DNA of 64,000 bases from the NCBI RefSeq assembly GCF_000499845.2, contig NC_023753.2:12131181-12195180 (forward strand), in the 5' to 3' direction. The DNA comes from Phaseolus vulgaris. Its lineage: Eukaryota > Streptophyta > Magnoliopsida > Fabales > Fabaceae. The first letter of the stretch is position 1; each line of letters begins with the position of its first letter. Below the pieces are notes generated by a model, which saw only the letters and a program-made list of their open reading frames with translations, was not told the DNA's origin and did not search any database. Shown here piece after piece: positions 49,695 to 61,253 of the stretch. The position numbers and the translations under genes were made by a program.

Positions 49695-50930
49695 TCGTTT
49701 TCATGGAAATCAAAGCTTCAATATGATACTTTCAAATCATACATTTAGTACAAAAGTTAATGTCTCAAAACTGGAGTGAAAATGTGAAAGGCATTAGCAG
49801 TCTGAAAGGATGGTTAATATCTTTTACTGTATATATAGCAGAGAACACCCCCTCTCCCGGGCTGGCCTTTACTGTTTTCTCCTCTGTTATTTTGTTGATC
49901 CTCGATACTAAACAGCATTTGAATTCTCTCTCTCTCTCTTTTCCCTTCCTAAGGCTAGAATTAGTTGAAGATCAGGTGGAGCTTTGGCTGTGTTCTTCCC
50001 CAGCAAACCTTTGTATCAATGCAAGCCATACTGTTCAATTAATGTATCTTGGCTTTATGTTCAACATTTGGTGATACCTTTATATTTGAAGGAAGATGCA
50101 ATGAGTATGGTCCTTAGTTTCTTGTGAAAAATATTTGGTAGTTGTGTATTTGTGAATTGTGATTGGGCAAAAGGGTCAATCTAGAGGGACGGTTTTTAAG
50201 GGAGGAATGACAAACCTTTTTTGTGGCCCTCTTCACTTTTTTTTTTAGGTACGGGTGCAAAAGTTTGGCAATTTCTTCCTGCACCATATCATCTAAGACA
50301 TGCACCAACATAAAATTTAAAAGACAATTTCATTTTTGCTTCTGGATGTAGAATTTTGGAAGGGATTGTTATATACTCTAGATTTCGTATTTCATTTTAG
50401 TTATCGGACACATTAGTTTTATGATTTGATTTACGAATATGAATATTTGAAAAATATTTTTTTTTAAATATGGATTTGAATTGATATGGTGCATGGAGAA
50501 TTAGTCCAAAAGTTTTTGTTTAAACTCTAACCAAGTGTATTTATAATAATATTTTTTAAATAGGATGTTTATTTATATTTTAACAAGTTTATAGATTTCA
50601 CTTCCTATGTATACAATAATTCCAACAAATTAATATTTATATTTATTTACACAGAGAAGTTTGTTATGTCCAAAAAAATATTTTTAAATGGTCTAAAACT
50701 TTTTTTTAACTAGGTAGATTTTTATAAAAGTTGTAACCCAAGTATAAATTTTTTTACCTGATTTAATATAAGTGTTAATAGCCTACAAGAATTTTCACCC
50801 TATTTTTTGGATCCTTTATTGTTTCACTTTTGTACAACTCAGATGAGAAATTTAAGTCTTCCATTGGACTGCTTCTTCCTGCACCCACCTTCCTTCTTGT
50901 GCCATCCCCATATCAAATTTTTATTCCTTT
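49695..50930. other. 3' UTR of the RING-H2 gene and AT-rich spacer
   Basis: The first ~350 bp are gene-like in composition and probably 3' UTR (with a short ct run at about 49926-49939). Beyond about 50.1 kb I see no gene. Confidence 0.4.
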
Positions 50931-51160
50931 TTTGTCATCTCCATATATAATATATAATTCAAAATAATATATAATTCAAAACAATATTCTTTTTGTGTCA
51001 TCTCCATATATAATATATAATTCAAAAGATGTTTTTTTTTATCCGAAAGTGTTTTTCCCCCATATATAATATATAATTCAAAACAATATTCAAAACAATA
51101 TTCCTTTTGTGTCATTCCCATATATAATTCAAAAGATTTTTTTTATCCAAAAGTGTTTTT
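50931..51160. repeat. Degenerate tandem repeats with catatataatatataattc core
   Basis: The core catatataatatataattca occurs at about 50941, 51007 and 51060, with shortened forms at about 50967 and 51118. Between cores, tttttgtgtcat and ttttatccgaaagtgttttt alternate, so two unit types are interleaved. Confidence 0.65.
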
Positions 51161-51179
51161 TAGTTTTATGAAATCTAGA

Positions 51180-51630
51180 ATTCCTTTTTAAATTTGAGAT
51201 AAGCCTATGGATTATGTAATCCGGAAGTTAATCACGCATTTGAAAAAAGACTTCTAAATTACATAATTTGGAAACTAATCTCAATCTAGAAAAGAATTTC
51301 GGATTATGTAATTTGGAAGCTAATCAAGCATCTAAAAAAAAGACTTTCGGATTACATAATCTAGAGGTTAATCTCATGTATAGAAAAGACTTCCAGATTA
51401 TGTAATCCGAAAGTTAATCACAAAAGGCTTCTGAATTACATAATCTAGAAGCTAATTCGGAAACTAATCAAGCATCTAAAAAAAAAGACTTTCGGATTAC
51501 ACAATTTAGAAGTTAATCTCATGCATAGAAAAGACTTCCAAATTATGTAATCTGAAAGTTAATCAGAAAAAGCTTCTGAATCACATAATTCAGAAGCTAA
51601 TTACATAAGACTTCTGAATTACATAATAAA
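51180..51630. repeat. Array of palindromic ~20-bp motifs (ggattatgtaatcc type)
   Basis: About ten occurrences of cttccggattatgtaatccg-like sequence or its variants (ttctgaattacataatctag, tttcggattacataatct) lie 40-60 bp apart, joined by gttaatctcatgcatagaaaagac or aagcatctaaaaaaaagac. Each motif is itself near-palindromic, so every unit can form a small hairpin. Confidence 0.75.
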
Positions 51631-51772
51631 GAATATAATATTAAAGAATGATATTTTTGAAATACATAAACTTATGGGGTGCCACAAGAAAGCATGGAGG
51701 TGCATGAAAAAACAATCCTTCCTTTGATACCATGAAAGCTTTCCATTTTGGAGGGTTGAGATACTTTTTATA

Positions 51773-51783
51773 CCTACTACTAC

Positions 51784-51821
<38 letters not shown>

Positions 51822-51856
51822 ATTATTATAATAGTTGTTCTTATTATTATTATTAA
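51773..51856. repeat. (TTA)n microsatellite
   Basis: Trinucleotide tract ctactactac(tat)n about 84 bp long, interrupted by taattat and atagttgttc. Confidence 0.9.
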
Positions 51857-52740
51857 CAGACGAGTAATTACACTAGTATCTCTTATGTGTGTGTTTTCTA
51901 AATGCGTACAATCTCTTATCTTTTTAATGTTTATATTATCATTCTTTATAAAGATATAGGGTAATTTTTTTAAAATCATTAATAAGGAGTGTGTTGCATA
52001 AATAATTAAGAGAAGTTAATTTTAGATTAAAAAAGATATTTGTCTAAATCTCTATAAGTTTGAGGAAATGTATAATGAGATTAAATAGATGTTTAAGTTT
52101 CTTAGGAATTTAAGTGTGTGAAGATTGATTAGAAATTGAAAAGTTGAATAATATATATAGAAAAAAAATTAAATAATTATTTTAGGGTTTTGAGTTAAAG
52201 ATGGAAAAAAATACTACGGTAATTTTATGAGTTTGATCATATATCTTTGGTAGAGCTATCTATTTGACCTATAAATTATGAATCAACCCTAACTTACTCA
52301 TAGGCAATTACTTGCTGCACCTTTTCAATTTTGAACGTACACCCAATTTATATGTTAAATGACAAAGATGCTCTCAAATAAAAGAGTGAGTGTGGATCAA
52401 AAATATTTCCAAAACCTTTTTTTTAGAACACGTTTCTAGATTTGATTTTTTTTTGAATTTCGAAAATTCTTATTTGGAATGTATTTTCAGATTTTGTTTT
52501 TTAATTTTTTTTTCTGGAACATACTTTCTGCATTTTAGGTTTGCTTTTCTATAATGAGATTTTGATTTTTGATTTTTATTATGAAATTTTATTTTCAGGA
52601 CACATTAATTTATTTTGGAAAGTATTTTTTGAATTATGAATTTTCAAATTCAAAATGAAGACTAATTTTGGAAATTTTAAAAGTGGATTAGCTGCATGTC
52701 ACAATTGGTAAGGTGCAGGAAGAAATTGTCTACTCATAAA
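51857..52740. other. AT-rich spacer, no gene seen
   Basis: No ORF, RNA or element recognised. Frequent ttttgaattt-type low-complexity runs near 52.4-52.7 kb. Confidence 0.4.
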
Positions 52741-52779
52741 ATAAATCTTTTTTTTATTGATCCATTTATCAAATGAGTG

Positions 52780-53245
52780 GGCTAAACTCAACTCATGTTT
52801 GACTTGGACCTAATCAAATTAGATCATTTATGACTTGGACCTAACTTGACATGAGTCCAAGATGATTCGTGCTAACCTTGGTTCAACATGACTCATCGTG
52901 ACCTTGACTCGTCTTGACTTTGGTTCAGTCCAACATGGATCCAACTTGATATCGTCCCTACACAACCTAACTTGACTTGATCCAACTCAATCTTACTTGA
53001 ATTGGATCCGACTAGATTTGACTAAAAACTGACTTGACCTAGTTCGACTTTAGCTGAACCCGTCTCAACCTAACTTAACTTGTCTCAACTTGAATTTAAC
53101 ATAACTCAGCTAAACTAGACTTAGTGTGCCTTAGGCTCGATCCAACTTGACCTATCATGGGTCTATCTCAACCAACTTAATATGATTTTAGTATGATCTA
53201 ACTTGACTTAAACTCAACTTGACTAATATTAACCTGAATTTGGAT
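52780..53245. repeat. Low-complexity array of degenerate ~10-bp caacttgact units
   Basis: Variants of caacttgact, tgacttggac and ccaacttgat recur every 10-15 bp for about 460 bp, e.g. ggttcagtccaacatggatc, ctcaacctaacttaacttgt. No frame is open through it. Expansion of a short core followed by heavy mutation is the likely origin. Confidence 0.7.
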
Positions 53246-53733
53246 TAAGTAAATAAGTTGTATGTGTATACATATTCTTTTAAATAATTTTTCTTTTCTT
53301 TTTTAAACAGGATTTTTTACTTTAAAGCATGATTCATGAGTTGTTTCAAAGTCATGGTTCACTATTACCAATCAAACATTTTCTTATGTATTTTTTTTTA
53401 CTATGTGAACTTTTTTATGTGTACTTTCTTGCCTCACCTTACCCATTATGAGTAAAGGTTGAAGATTGGGCCAAACTAACATGTATACTGATTAATGTTA
53501 ATCTTTATATATCACTTAAAGGGAAAAGTTTCTTTTAACACCAAATAGTAAATAACATACTTTTGAGAACTAATTATAATAATATAATAATATTTAAATT
53601 AAAAAATAAAATAATATAATTAAAATAATAATTTATTGGAGTGTGAAATTGATGTGTTTTATTGTATATGGTGCTAAGTATCACCACCCATGTTAAAAAT
53701 ACTAACTTAAACATTCATTTATTTATTGATTAC
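53246..53733. other. AT-rich spacer, no gene seen
   Basis: No coding or structural feature recognised between the decanucleotide array and the LTR. Confidence 0.35.
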
Positions 53734-54173
53734 TGTATCGGTATGGACCGAGCGACTAATCAGAGTCTCAGCCTACCAGCAAACCAATCGACCCAGGATC
53801 TAGTCTCGGTGGGCCGACTGATGGTATAAACCTTACCACACCTAAACAGACTCAACAAACCTAATATGTGGTTAGCAATTAGGTAATACAATCCTAAATA
53901 CATACCTACTCCTTAACCTGGTCAATTACAGTAATATAAATAGCACATATTCCAAGAAGCAGGTACGTCATTAATTACTGTACACTCTCAAGTGCTGAAC
54001 ACCCCCTTTTGCTGACTTGGACGTCGGAGTACCTTCTGCAGGTACCCCTATTCGGCATTCACCAGAGACCTGAAGAAGCAATACGAGAAGAGGAGGAGGA
54101 ACGAGACTCAGGAACAAGTCAACTGCCCGACAAAAGAGGTGGAGACGAAATCAACCAACAAAATCAACCAACA
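53734..54173 (+). mobile_element. Solo LTR of a Ty3/gypsy-type element
   Basis: 440 bp from TGTATCGGTATGGACCGAGC to aaaatcaaccaaca. It has a TATA box (tataaatagc at about 53935) followed by gctgacttggacgtcggagt and ctgcaggtaccccta, the same module as in the LTRs at 18.5 and 60.7 kb. No primer site follows and no polypurine tract precedes, so only an LTR is present. The flanks (ATTAC, GTTCT) show no target duplication. Confidence 0.7.
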
Positions 54174-54647
54174 GTTCTCTAGGTCTCATCTCCCTAACAG
54201 GAATAATTACCATCACAATAATAGGAACACCAATCTAAACAATAACAAATTACAATCACCATACTAATTAAATTATAATTTAAATTTTGTATTTGAAAGT
54301 TATTTATTATATAGAAATATATTATGGTGTGTATTAGAAATGGCAAAGTAGTTTGTATTTATGAGTGTGGAAAGCAGAAAGCAGCTTGAGTTAATGGCGG
54401 GAAAGTTAGGAGAGTGTGGTCCACACTCAACAGTTTCTTTATTTCATCACTGCTAAATGCCTCACACTTCCTTTTCTACTCCAACCAACAACACTTTCTT
54501 CCTCAACCCACACTATTGCTATTACTTTCACCATTTTTAATGATGCAATTATGCTACTCTTCAACAATTTTTTAACAGCTTTTATGCAACTCTCACAATA
54601 CACTTTTTAAGGATTTAAAGTCAATCCAATAATTCTATAGACCTCTT

Positions 54648-54702
<55 letters not shown>

Positions 54703-55565
54703 CTTGTAGCATGTGATGTCATGAGGGTTATTTATGAGTTTCGTAGACTTTATCAAAACATTTCGACATGTATTAAATAAATGAATTAGAGTTTTCATGT
54801 AAAATTAGTTTAGAAATATCAATCGCTATCAAGACACGACTTTCTGACCATTAATTAGATGTATCTTACATAATTTTTTATTTGATCAGAGTAAACTTTT
54901 ATGGTGATCATTTATTTTAAGGTTATAACAAAATCCATAGTATTTAATAGAAAAAGTTGTCCATGATATTTAACTATAACTAGTAATAAGAATAACAAAA
55001 TTAAATATTAATAACACATTTTATAAATTTGTTGTAAAATCTAATTAAACATAAATTCATTAAAAAAATTATCTATATCAGTAGTCACCTAAAAAGTTAT
55101 ATAGGAAAGTATTCAGTTACAATTGAGATGGACATGTGATTCCAAAGTTTTAATTTATTTTTTCTTATAAATGGTTGGAAATTTATTATGAATAATATAA
55201 AGTATATTTTATAATATATAAATGAGTGTAAATTTTTAAGTCAATTTTATAAGATTGGATTAAGTTTTAAGTTTATTTCTTATGGTATCAGAGTTCATCT
55301 TAATAAGAGTTTGTTACTCTTATCACATCTATTGGATATACTACATAAGCTAAAAATTATAAATTAGAACATCTCATAGTATATAAGTGAATGCAAATCT
55401 CACCTTATTAACCGGTTTTATAAGGTTGAATTAGACTTAAAGTCAATTTCTTAATATATGGTATTAGAACCGTTTAAAAGCCTATTCTAGTAAAAATTTG
55501 TTAAGTTTATTATATCACTTGTTGTCGGACTGTTATCAAACCATTTATAAATATGTAATTTCAGG
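54174..55565. other. AT-rich spacer with long (TA)n tract
   Basis: No gene is seen. Besides the TA tract listed separately, 55190-55480 contains two related stretches around aagtgagtgcaaat / aatgagtgtaaattt and ggttgaattagacttaaagt, a diffuse old duplication. Confidence 0.4.
54649..54699. repeat. (TA)n microsatellite, about 51 bp
   Basis: Uninterrupted TA dinucleotides, the longest perfect microsatellite in the window. Confidence 0.95.
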
Positions 55566-55780
55566 TACGAGTTCTGGTCCAAAAGCTTCTCAAGCTCAAG
55601 CATTTACTTTTTTAGTTAGAGACCAACATCTTGGGGCTAATGTAGGATATGCTCAAGAACCTACAAGTTTAGGTAAATATCTAATGCGTTCCCCGACTGA
55701 CGAAGTTATTTTTGACAGAGAAACTATGCGTTTTTGGGATTTGCGTGCTACTTGGTTAGAACCTTTAAGGGTCTAATGGT
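55566..55780 (+). pseudogene. psbC: Nuclear insertion of plastid psbC (CP43) fragment
   Basis: The plus-strand frame reads [24 protein letters not shown] and [10 protein letters not shown], which is the CP43 chlorophyll-binding subunit of photosystem II, normally encoded in the plastid genome. About 70 of its ~470 residues are present, from the large lumenal loop. Differences from the usual plastid sequence are mostly glycine changed to Glu, Ser, Asp or Arg and one Arg to His, all explained by G-to-A changes. The homology stops at about 55780 (an indel near aagggtctaatggt). It is a short nuclear plastid-DNA insertion with no function expected; the local ORF starting upstream is fortuitous. 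Confidence 0.88.
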
Positions 55781-56632
55781 AACCTCCACAAACTGGGGCA
55801 CTCATTTGAAATTTAAAATTATAATGAAATTTGAAATTATAAAAGTGGATGAGAATTGGTTGAATATGATATGCTTAGGTTGAGGGAGGAGTGTGATAAT
55901 GGTTGGGAATTTGTTGGACGGTGTGGATCTTGTGTCCTTAGTTCTCAACCTCTAAAATTAGAATGGTAGGAAGAGAGTGTGGACCATTCTAACCCCCACA
56001 AGGTTAAAGGATTCATTCATTATTCATTCGTATGTTTGTTCACTACACAAAACTTTCGGAATGTAATATAATCATCTATTCTTTCCACTTTTTTATTTTA
56101 AAGTTTAGTTGCAGAGATTAATGCTGTCTATATCAGCTGAACTACTATTTTTAAAGAATACGCATATTCTTGGATTAGGATTAGGTATTTTCACTAATTT
56201 GGAAGGATGAGAAAAAAATTCAGATTTTTTTTAATACTTCATTAACCACTTCACAACTCATTTTAAGGTTAATATGATTATTAATTTTTTTTTGTATTGT
56301 AAAGAAAAGATAAATAATAAAATATTGAATGTAAAAAACTTATTGGGTATCAAAATATCATAGTCCAAAAAGATTAGGTATTTAGGTTATACAATATGAA
56401 AAATTTATTTGGTTACCTATTAATATGAATATAATCAATTGAGTTCATCTACCTATTTGTAATTTCAATTACAAATTTTTCTGTTGAACTCGTAAATTAT
56501 TTTGAATAAATTATGATAAAATAATGATGTTAAGGTGTACTATTAATATTAATAATAATAATAATTACCACTTTTTTACTCGTTTAAATTGATTATATTC
56601 ATATTAATAATTAAATTTCAAACAACCCTATC

Positions 56633-56667
<35 letters not shown>

Positions 56668-58930
56668 AGTATTTTTCAAACAACTCGTTTGATTTTGTTT
56701 CTCTTTCCATTCTTACTAGCTAGAATGATATTAAAAACGAAAAGCTGTAAATAAAAAAGTGAGCTAAAAAGGTTGAATAAGAAAAATATGGGTTAATAAA
56801 TTGCAACCAGAAAACATATGCTTTAAGTATGTGTAGGTATGAGGTGAGTGGTACATAAGATCTCAGTGCAAAATGTTTAACATGGCAGTTAGTTGTCTTC
56901 TTCAACCATTGCTTTCCCTATTATTTCTATGTCCAAATCGTATCACTATTTTGGTATTCTTCTGCTACATGCCCATCACTTTCCACACTCATACACCAAA
57001 TTCACTACCTCAACTTCCTTTTTCAACCTTACTTCTAACTTTACTGTTCATAAATTAAGTTTCATAAGACTCTCCTATGTCACTCACTCCCTTTCAATAA
57101 CTAAATATAAAACATTTTATAGTAGTGTTAACATATTTAGTTTTTATGTTTTAAGTTTTTCTTTCAATAATTAATATTTTATAGTTATTAACATATTTAA
57201 TTTTTTTTTTCAAGTTATTAGGTTTTGTTTGTTTAATTCAACTTTTTTTTTTATGTTTCAGGTAGGTCTTAGTCTTTTTCTTATATATACATCATGTATT
57301 TTGCTCTCTAAGACAAGTAAATAAGAATTTTCTTTGTATTTTCGTTTCTCTGCTTTTCTCTATTTTACAGTCATTGTCTTTTTTTCATTTAAAATTAGAG
57401 TTCATCAGAACTTCCCTTTTTCCATTGCGATTATGTGCGATCCATTGAAACACCACATCAAACAAGAAATATTCATCTTTATTGACGGTAATAATAGTGG
57501 ATATCATTTTTATCTCATAAATCAATTTGATAAAGTTGAGTTAAGTTTAAAAAGTTTATTGTTAAATAAAATTACTAAGTTATAATTACATATTGTAATA
57601 GTTTTATTCAATTTAATTGTTACTTTACTATGTTTTTTTGGTTTGAAGGAATCTCTTGATAGCTCTTCCAACAACACTAATGATAAGGATTTGGTGATAA
57701 CTCTTCCGCATCTACTAAGGGCGCATGTTTATATTTCAGTTATGTTTAATGTAATTGAATTACAAACAAGTCATACATATTAAATTTCTAATACCATCTA
57801 ATTTTTGTGTGAAGTTTATGTTATCAATTTATTTAATTATCGGTAAAAAAATTATCTTTATATTGATATTAATAATGTAGGTGTTTAATTTATTTTTTTA
57901 ACATCGATGTATTAATACTTAATTTTTTTTAATTAATATATTTAATTACAAAAACAATATAACAGCTGCTTATATAAGCAATCATTATCAGGTAAAACAA
58001 ATCATTTTTGTATATTACAATAATAATTTTTATTAAGTAACATTACTTAATCTTTGATGTCTTTTTTTAATCATAAATAACAAATTTTATAAATAATGAG
58101 GTAACTAGGTTGTTATAACCCTTATAGATAAAATAAAAACAAAAATAATAATAAAATAATTAATTTGTTTCCAATGCACAAATCTCTTACAACACACATT
58201 CACTTTCCTTTTAATTATGGTATTTTATCCGTATGAATATTTGACCACTTATACTCTTAACAAAATTAATTGTCTACAATCCAGGCTTATACAAGCAAAA
58301 ACACAATTATGTCATCATATAACCAACTAAGAAAAAACTTGTTAGTAAGAAACCTCTGATGTGATTAACCTTGTAGACTAATCTCGAGCTACATGTCTAT
58401 GTTGACAAAATACTTGGAAATAAAATAAATATTAAAAAGAACAATAATCCATCCTAACACAATGATTTCCATTATATCTTCTTACCTTTCATCATAAAAC
58501 GCATCATTGATTACATGTTTTCATAACTACACATGTGAGAATTGCTTATGTGTACAAAGAAGACACTAAATATAAATTCGCATAAAAAGATCAAAAGGCA
58601 TGCCCAAGAAATGAGCAAGACAAAATCAGACTCCCATGTCAATTAACACTGCCTACATTAAGCTCATCGGACCATCAAACATTAATAAACTTTTATCTTA
58701 GTCCTGTTAGACTTCTCATTCACTTTGAACCCTCTATAACTAACCCTTAAACTTTGTACCCCTCAAACAATCACATTGTTTAATGTACTTGATAAAGGTG
58801 TTTGAACCCATGTATCAATAGTACACCTCACTCTTTTGCCTACCCTACCTCAAGATCCCCCTTCTCCTTGGACTAGGTACTTACATTTTGCTAGTTCAAT
58901 TTTCTATCATCTAAGGGATTTTATACATAA
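55781..58930. other. AT-rich spacer, no gene seen
   Basis: About 3 kb of AT-rich DNA without a recognisable gene or element. It includes a (TA)n run at 56638-56665. Frames such as those at 56.9 kb and 57.3 kb are short, hydrophobic through T-richness, and lack any motif. Confidence 0.4.
56638..56665. repeat. (TA)n microsatellite, about 28 bp
   Basis: Perfect TA dinucleotide run in AT-rich spacer. Confidence 0.9.
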
Positions 58931-58939
58931 AATTGGCCA

Positions 58940-59860
58940 TACACCAATTAGAATATGTGAACATCGCTTGAGAACCTTATTTGTAATCCAAATTCAAGTA
59001 TTTACTTGAGCTAAGTTAAAACCTCGTCAAAATCTTCTACCTTACTGCTAAAAATGATAGTATTTCTATGTGTCCAAATAGACCATATTATAGCAACTCA
59101 CATACATGTCCACACTTTATTGTCCTGTTTAGATATCCATGTCAAACTAAACTGAAGAAACATGTTTTTTTTTTTTTTTTTGCATTATTATGTTGAGTTG
59201 TGATAATGCCAACCCATTTATAACATAACCTCCAAATGTTCCATGTTGTTTTGCTTTAAAAAAAATTATTAAGCGAACTCCTCACCTCTTACATACATGA
59301 CTCACCCTCGACTTATCATGTCCACCCCTCTTTAGACTAAGTTGTCTTGTGTTGTTACTTTGTTTAACATCACTTTCGATATAAAGTGTAAGGCAGATGG
59401 TAAAGCTATAATGCTCTAAAGTTCATCGAATACATCATCATCTTTCCTCATTCTTGCATTTCTAATTTTATTATATGTTGATTTCAAAGAATATGAGTTA
59501 GTGACACTATCCTTCCAATCCGAATCATTATCATTTCCTATTTATAGGGTGTAATTTTCCATCTCATCCATTAATGTAGCTAATTGACATTTCTCCCATT
59601 CGAACCATTGTTTTCTCCATTCTAATTTCCACTTCCATGACCCTTCCTTCAATTCACCCATCTCTTCTATTCTAGCCTTTTTTTTATCACTAAAAAATAA
59701 ATTAATTAAATGGAGGTATTTCAGGGATACCTAAACCCTTATACAAACATCTTACGTCTTAGCTCCATGCCCAAATAGAAACATACAACCTAGTCAATAA
59801 AAATTGACCCCGTAACAAACCCCTTATATAACCCACCCTGTAAAAAACACCACCTAGCCA
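58940..59860 (-). pseudogene. 3' end of a decayed LINE (zf-RVT region of ORF2)
   Basis: Minus-strand frames, broken by stops and shifts, show the C-terminal zinc-binding region of plant LINE reverse transcriptase in order: ELKEGSWKWKLEWRKQWFEW (about 59690-59580), NSYSLKSTYNKIRNA, LHFISKVMLNKVTTQDNLV (about 59390-59330), TTWNIWRLCYKWVG (about 59240) and IWSIWTHRNTIIFSSKVEDF (about 59095-59035). The reverse transcriptase and endonuclease parts, which would lie at higher coordinates, are missing; the gypsy LTR begins about 90 bp away. A poly-A tail was not found at the low-coordinate end. Confidence 0.8.
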
Positions 59861-59950
59861 TTCATGATAGATCTCATGCTTACCAGAGGCTTAAGACACC
59901 AATCGGAATACGAAAAACCTACATTGCGAATTTTGGATAGCATCCATGAC

Positions 59951-60841
59951 TGTACCGCCCTGGTAGTCGGAAGTGATGACGTGGCATCAAGCTATTGTAT
60001 AGGCGTGTTGATGGGACGCCTGGCTGGCAGAAGGGAAGGAAGTCGGGGGGCTCATGTAGTCGCCATATGTTAAGTTGGCGTGCTCCGATCTCCAGCACAC
60101 CAGAACCGGCGGTCACCGGGTTGAAGATGAGGTCGCCAGATGTAAACCCAGGCGACCAAGTGACTAGAGATCGCCGAGACAAGCACATCGCCGGAGATGA
60201 AGGCAGATAGACATTTCCCAGCTGGCCAGAGGATGAGGTCGGGGGACAGCTTGCTCGATCACACACGGTGGAACAGGTGGTGCAGATCATGAAGGCGGCC
60301 GGCGAGACCACAGGGAAGGTGTGTACGAAGGCACCCGAACTCGCCAATCCAGAAGAGATCGCGCTCCAAGGCAACTATGCACTGAGTAGTATCATGCATA
60401 AGTAACTTAGCCAAAAGAGAGTCAGAAGCAGCGCCCAAGTCAAGGAGGCTCCAGATGATGGCACGTGTACAGCTGGATGCGAGCCACGTGTCCAGATGTG
60501 TAACTGCCAGGAGAGAGAAAGTGTCCAGGTATATAAGAGTTTCCCAACGAACTTCTGAGGTACGCACGTTCAGATTGTCTTCTTTACGCTTGCGAGTTCT
60601 AGAGTATACTGAGAGAGAACTGGTTCACGGTTCCTCGAGAGTTCTTGAGTGTTACTCTTAGTATTTGGTGGTTCAGTCACTGACTTGGGCGTTGGAGTGC
60701 GATCGGCCGCAGCGACGCCGTTCTGTTCTTTTGCAGGTTCTTGAGGTGGATCGCGGCGAAGGACGGAGGCAAACACGGCGCATACGTCGATCCAAGTTTG
60801 ACGAGGCAAAGCTCCATCGTTTTGGTCAACAGGCAGGATCA
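59951..60841 (+). mobile_element. 5' LTR of a Ty3/gypsy element
   Basis: GC-richer than everything around it. It is followed by a primer-binding-site-like sequence and gag, which fixes the 3' edge near ggcaggatca. The 5' edge is chosen at TGTACCGCCC; TGACTGTACC four bases earlier is equally possible. It contains a TATA box and, downstream of it, ctgacttgggcgttggagtg, the module shared with the LTRs at 18.5 and 54 kb. The second LTR lies beyond the window. Confidence 0.75.
60530..60537 (+). promoter_or_regulatory. Likely TATA box of the gypsy LTR
   Basis: tatataag preceded by GC-rich sequence with two cacgtg-like motifs (gcacgtgt at 60461, ccacgtgt at 60484), about 310 bp before the LTR's end. 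Confidence 0.5.
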
Positions 60842-60843
60842 TC

Positions 60844-60860
60844 AGGCGCCCACCGTGGGG
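60844..60860 (+). other. Primer-binding site of the gypsy element
   Basis: aggcgcccaccgtgggg directly after the LTR resembles the tggcgcccaccgtgggg-type tRNA primer site typical of plant Ty3/gypsy elements, with its first bases altered. Confidence 0.7.
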
Positions 60861-61253
60861 ACGTGTAAAACCTGTTCCCATCCACAGTGTGAGTTCTTGG
60901 AGGTTTTTGCAGTTTCCTGTGTGGTTATGTGCTGGTGCAACCATTGTCCGCTGTTCATCTAGGATTTGTTCGGTAATTTCACGTTTTCCACCGTTCGTTT
61001 GGGTTTTCTTTCGGTGAGGTGACGTTTTCTGCTGCTTACGCGAGATTTGTTCGGTGAGATTTGAGTTCTTTGGCTTGTTTGGATTTTCGTGGAAGAAGTG
61101 CTGGTTTTCGGTGGAGTTGTGAGTTTCTGTGGAGGTTTTCTGTGTTCTTGAGGTTTCTTTCGAAGTTTCGCGAAGTTCTGACCGATTGATCGCTGAATCG
61201 ATCGTCGCTGAAGGAGGTGTTGTTCATTGCACTCTGTGATTTGCCAAGTTTTC

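Noticed and set aside
51641..51979. 112-codon minus-strand ORF with runs of Asn and Ile
   Set aside because: It is a translation of the (TTA)n microsatellite.
55498..55776. A 92-codon nuclear gene
   Set aside because: The recognisable part is plastid psbC; the upstream codons are chance AT-rich sequence.
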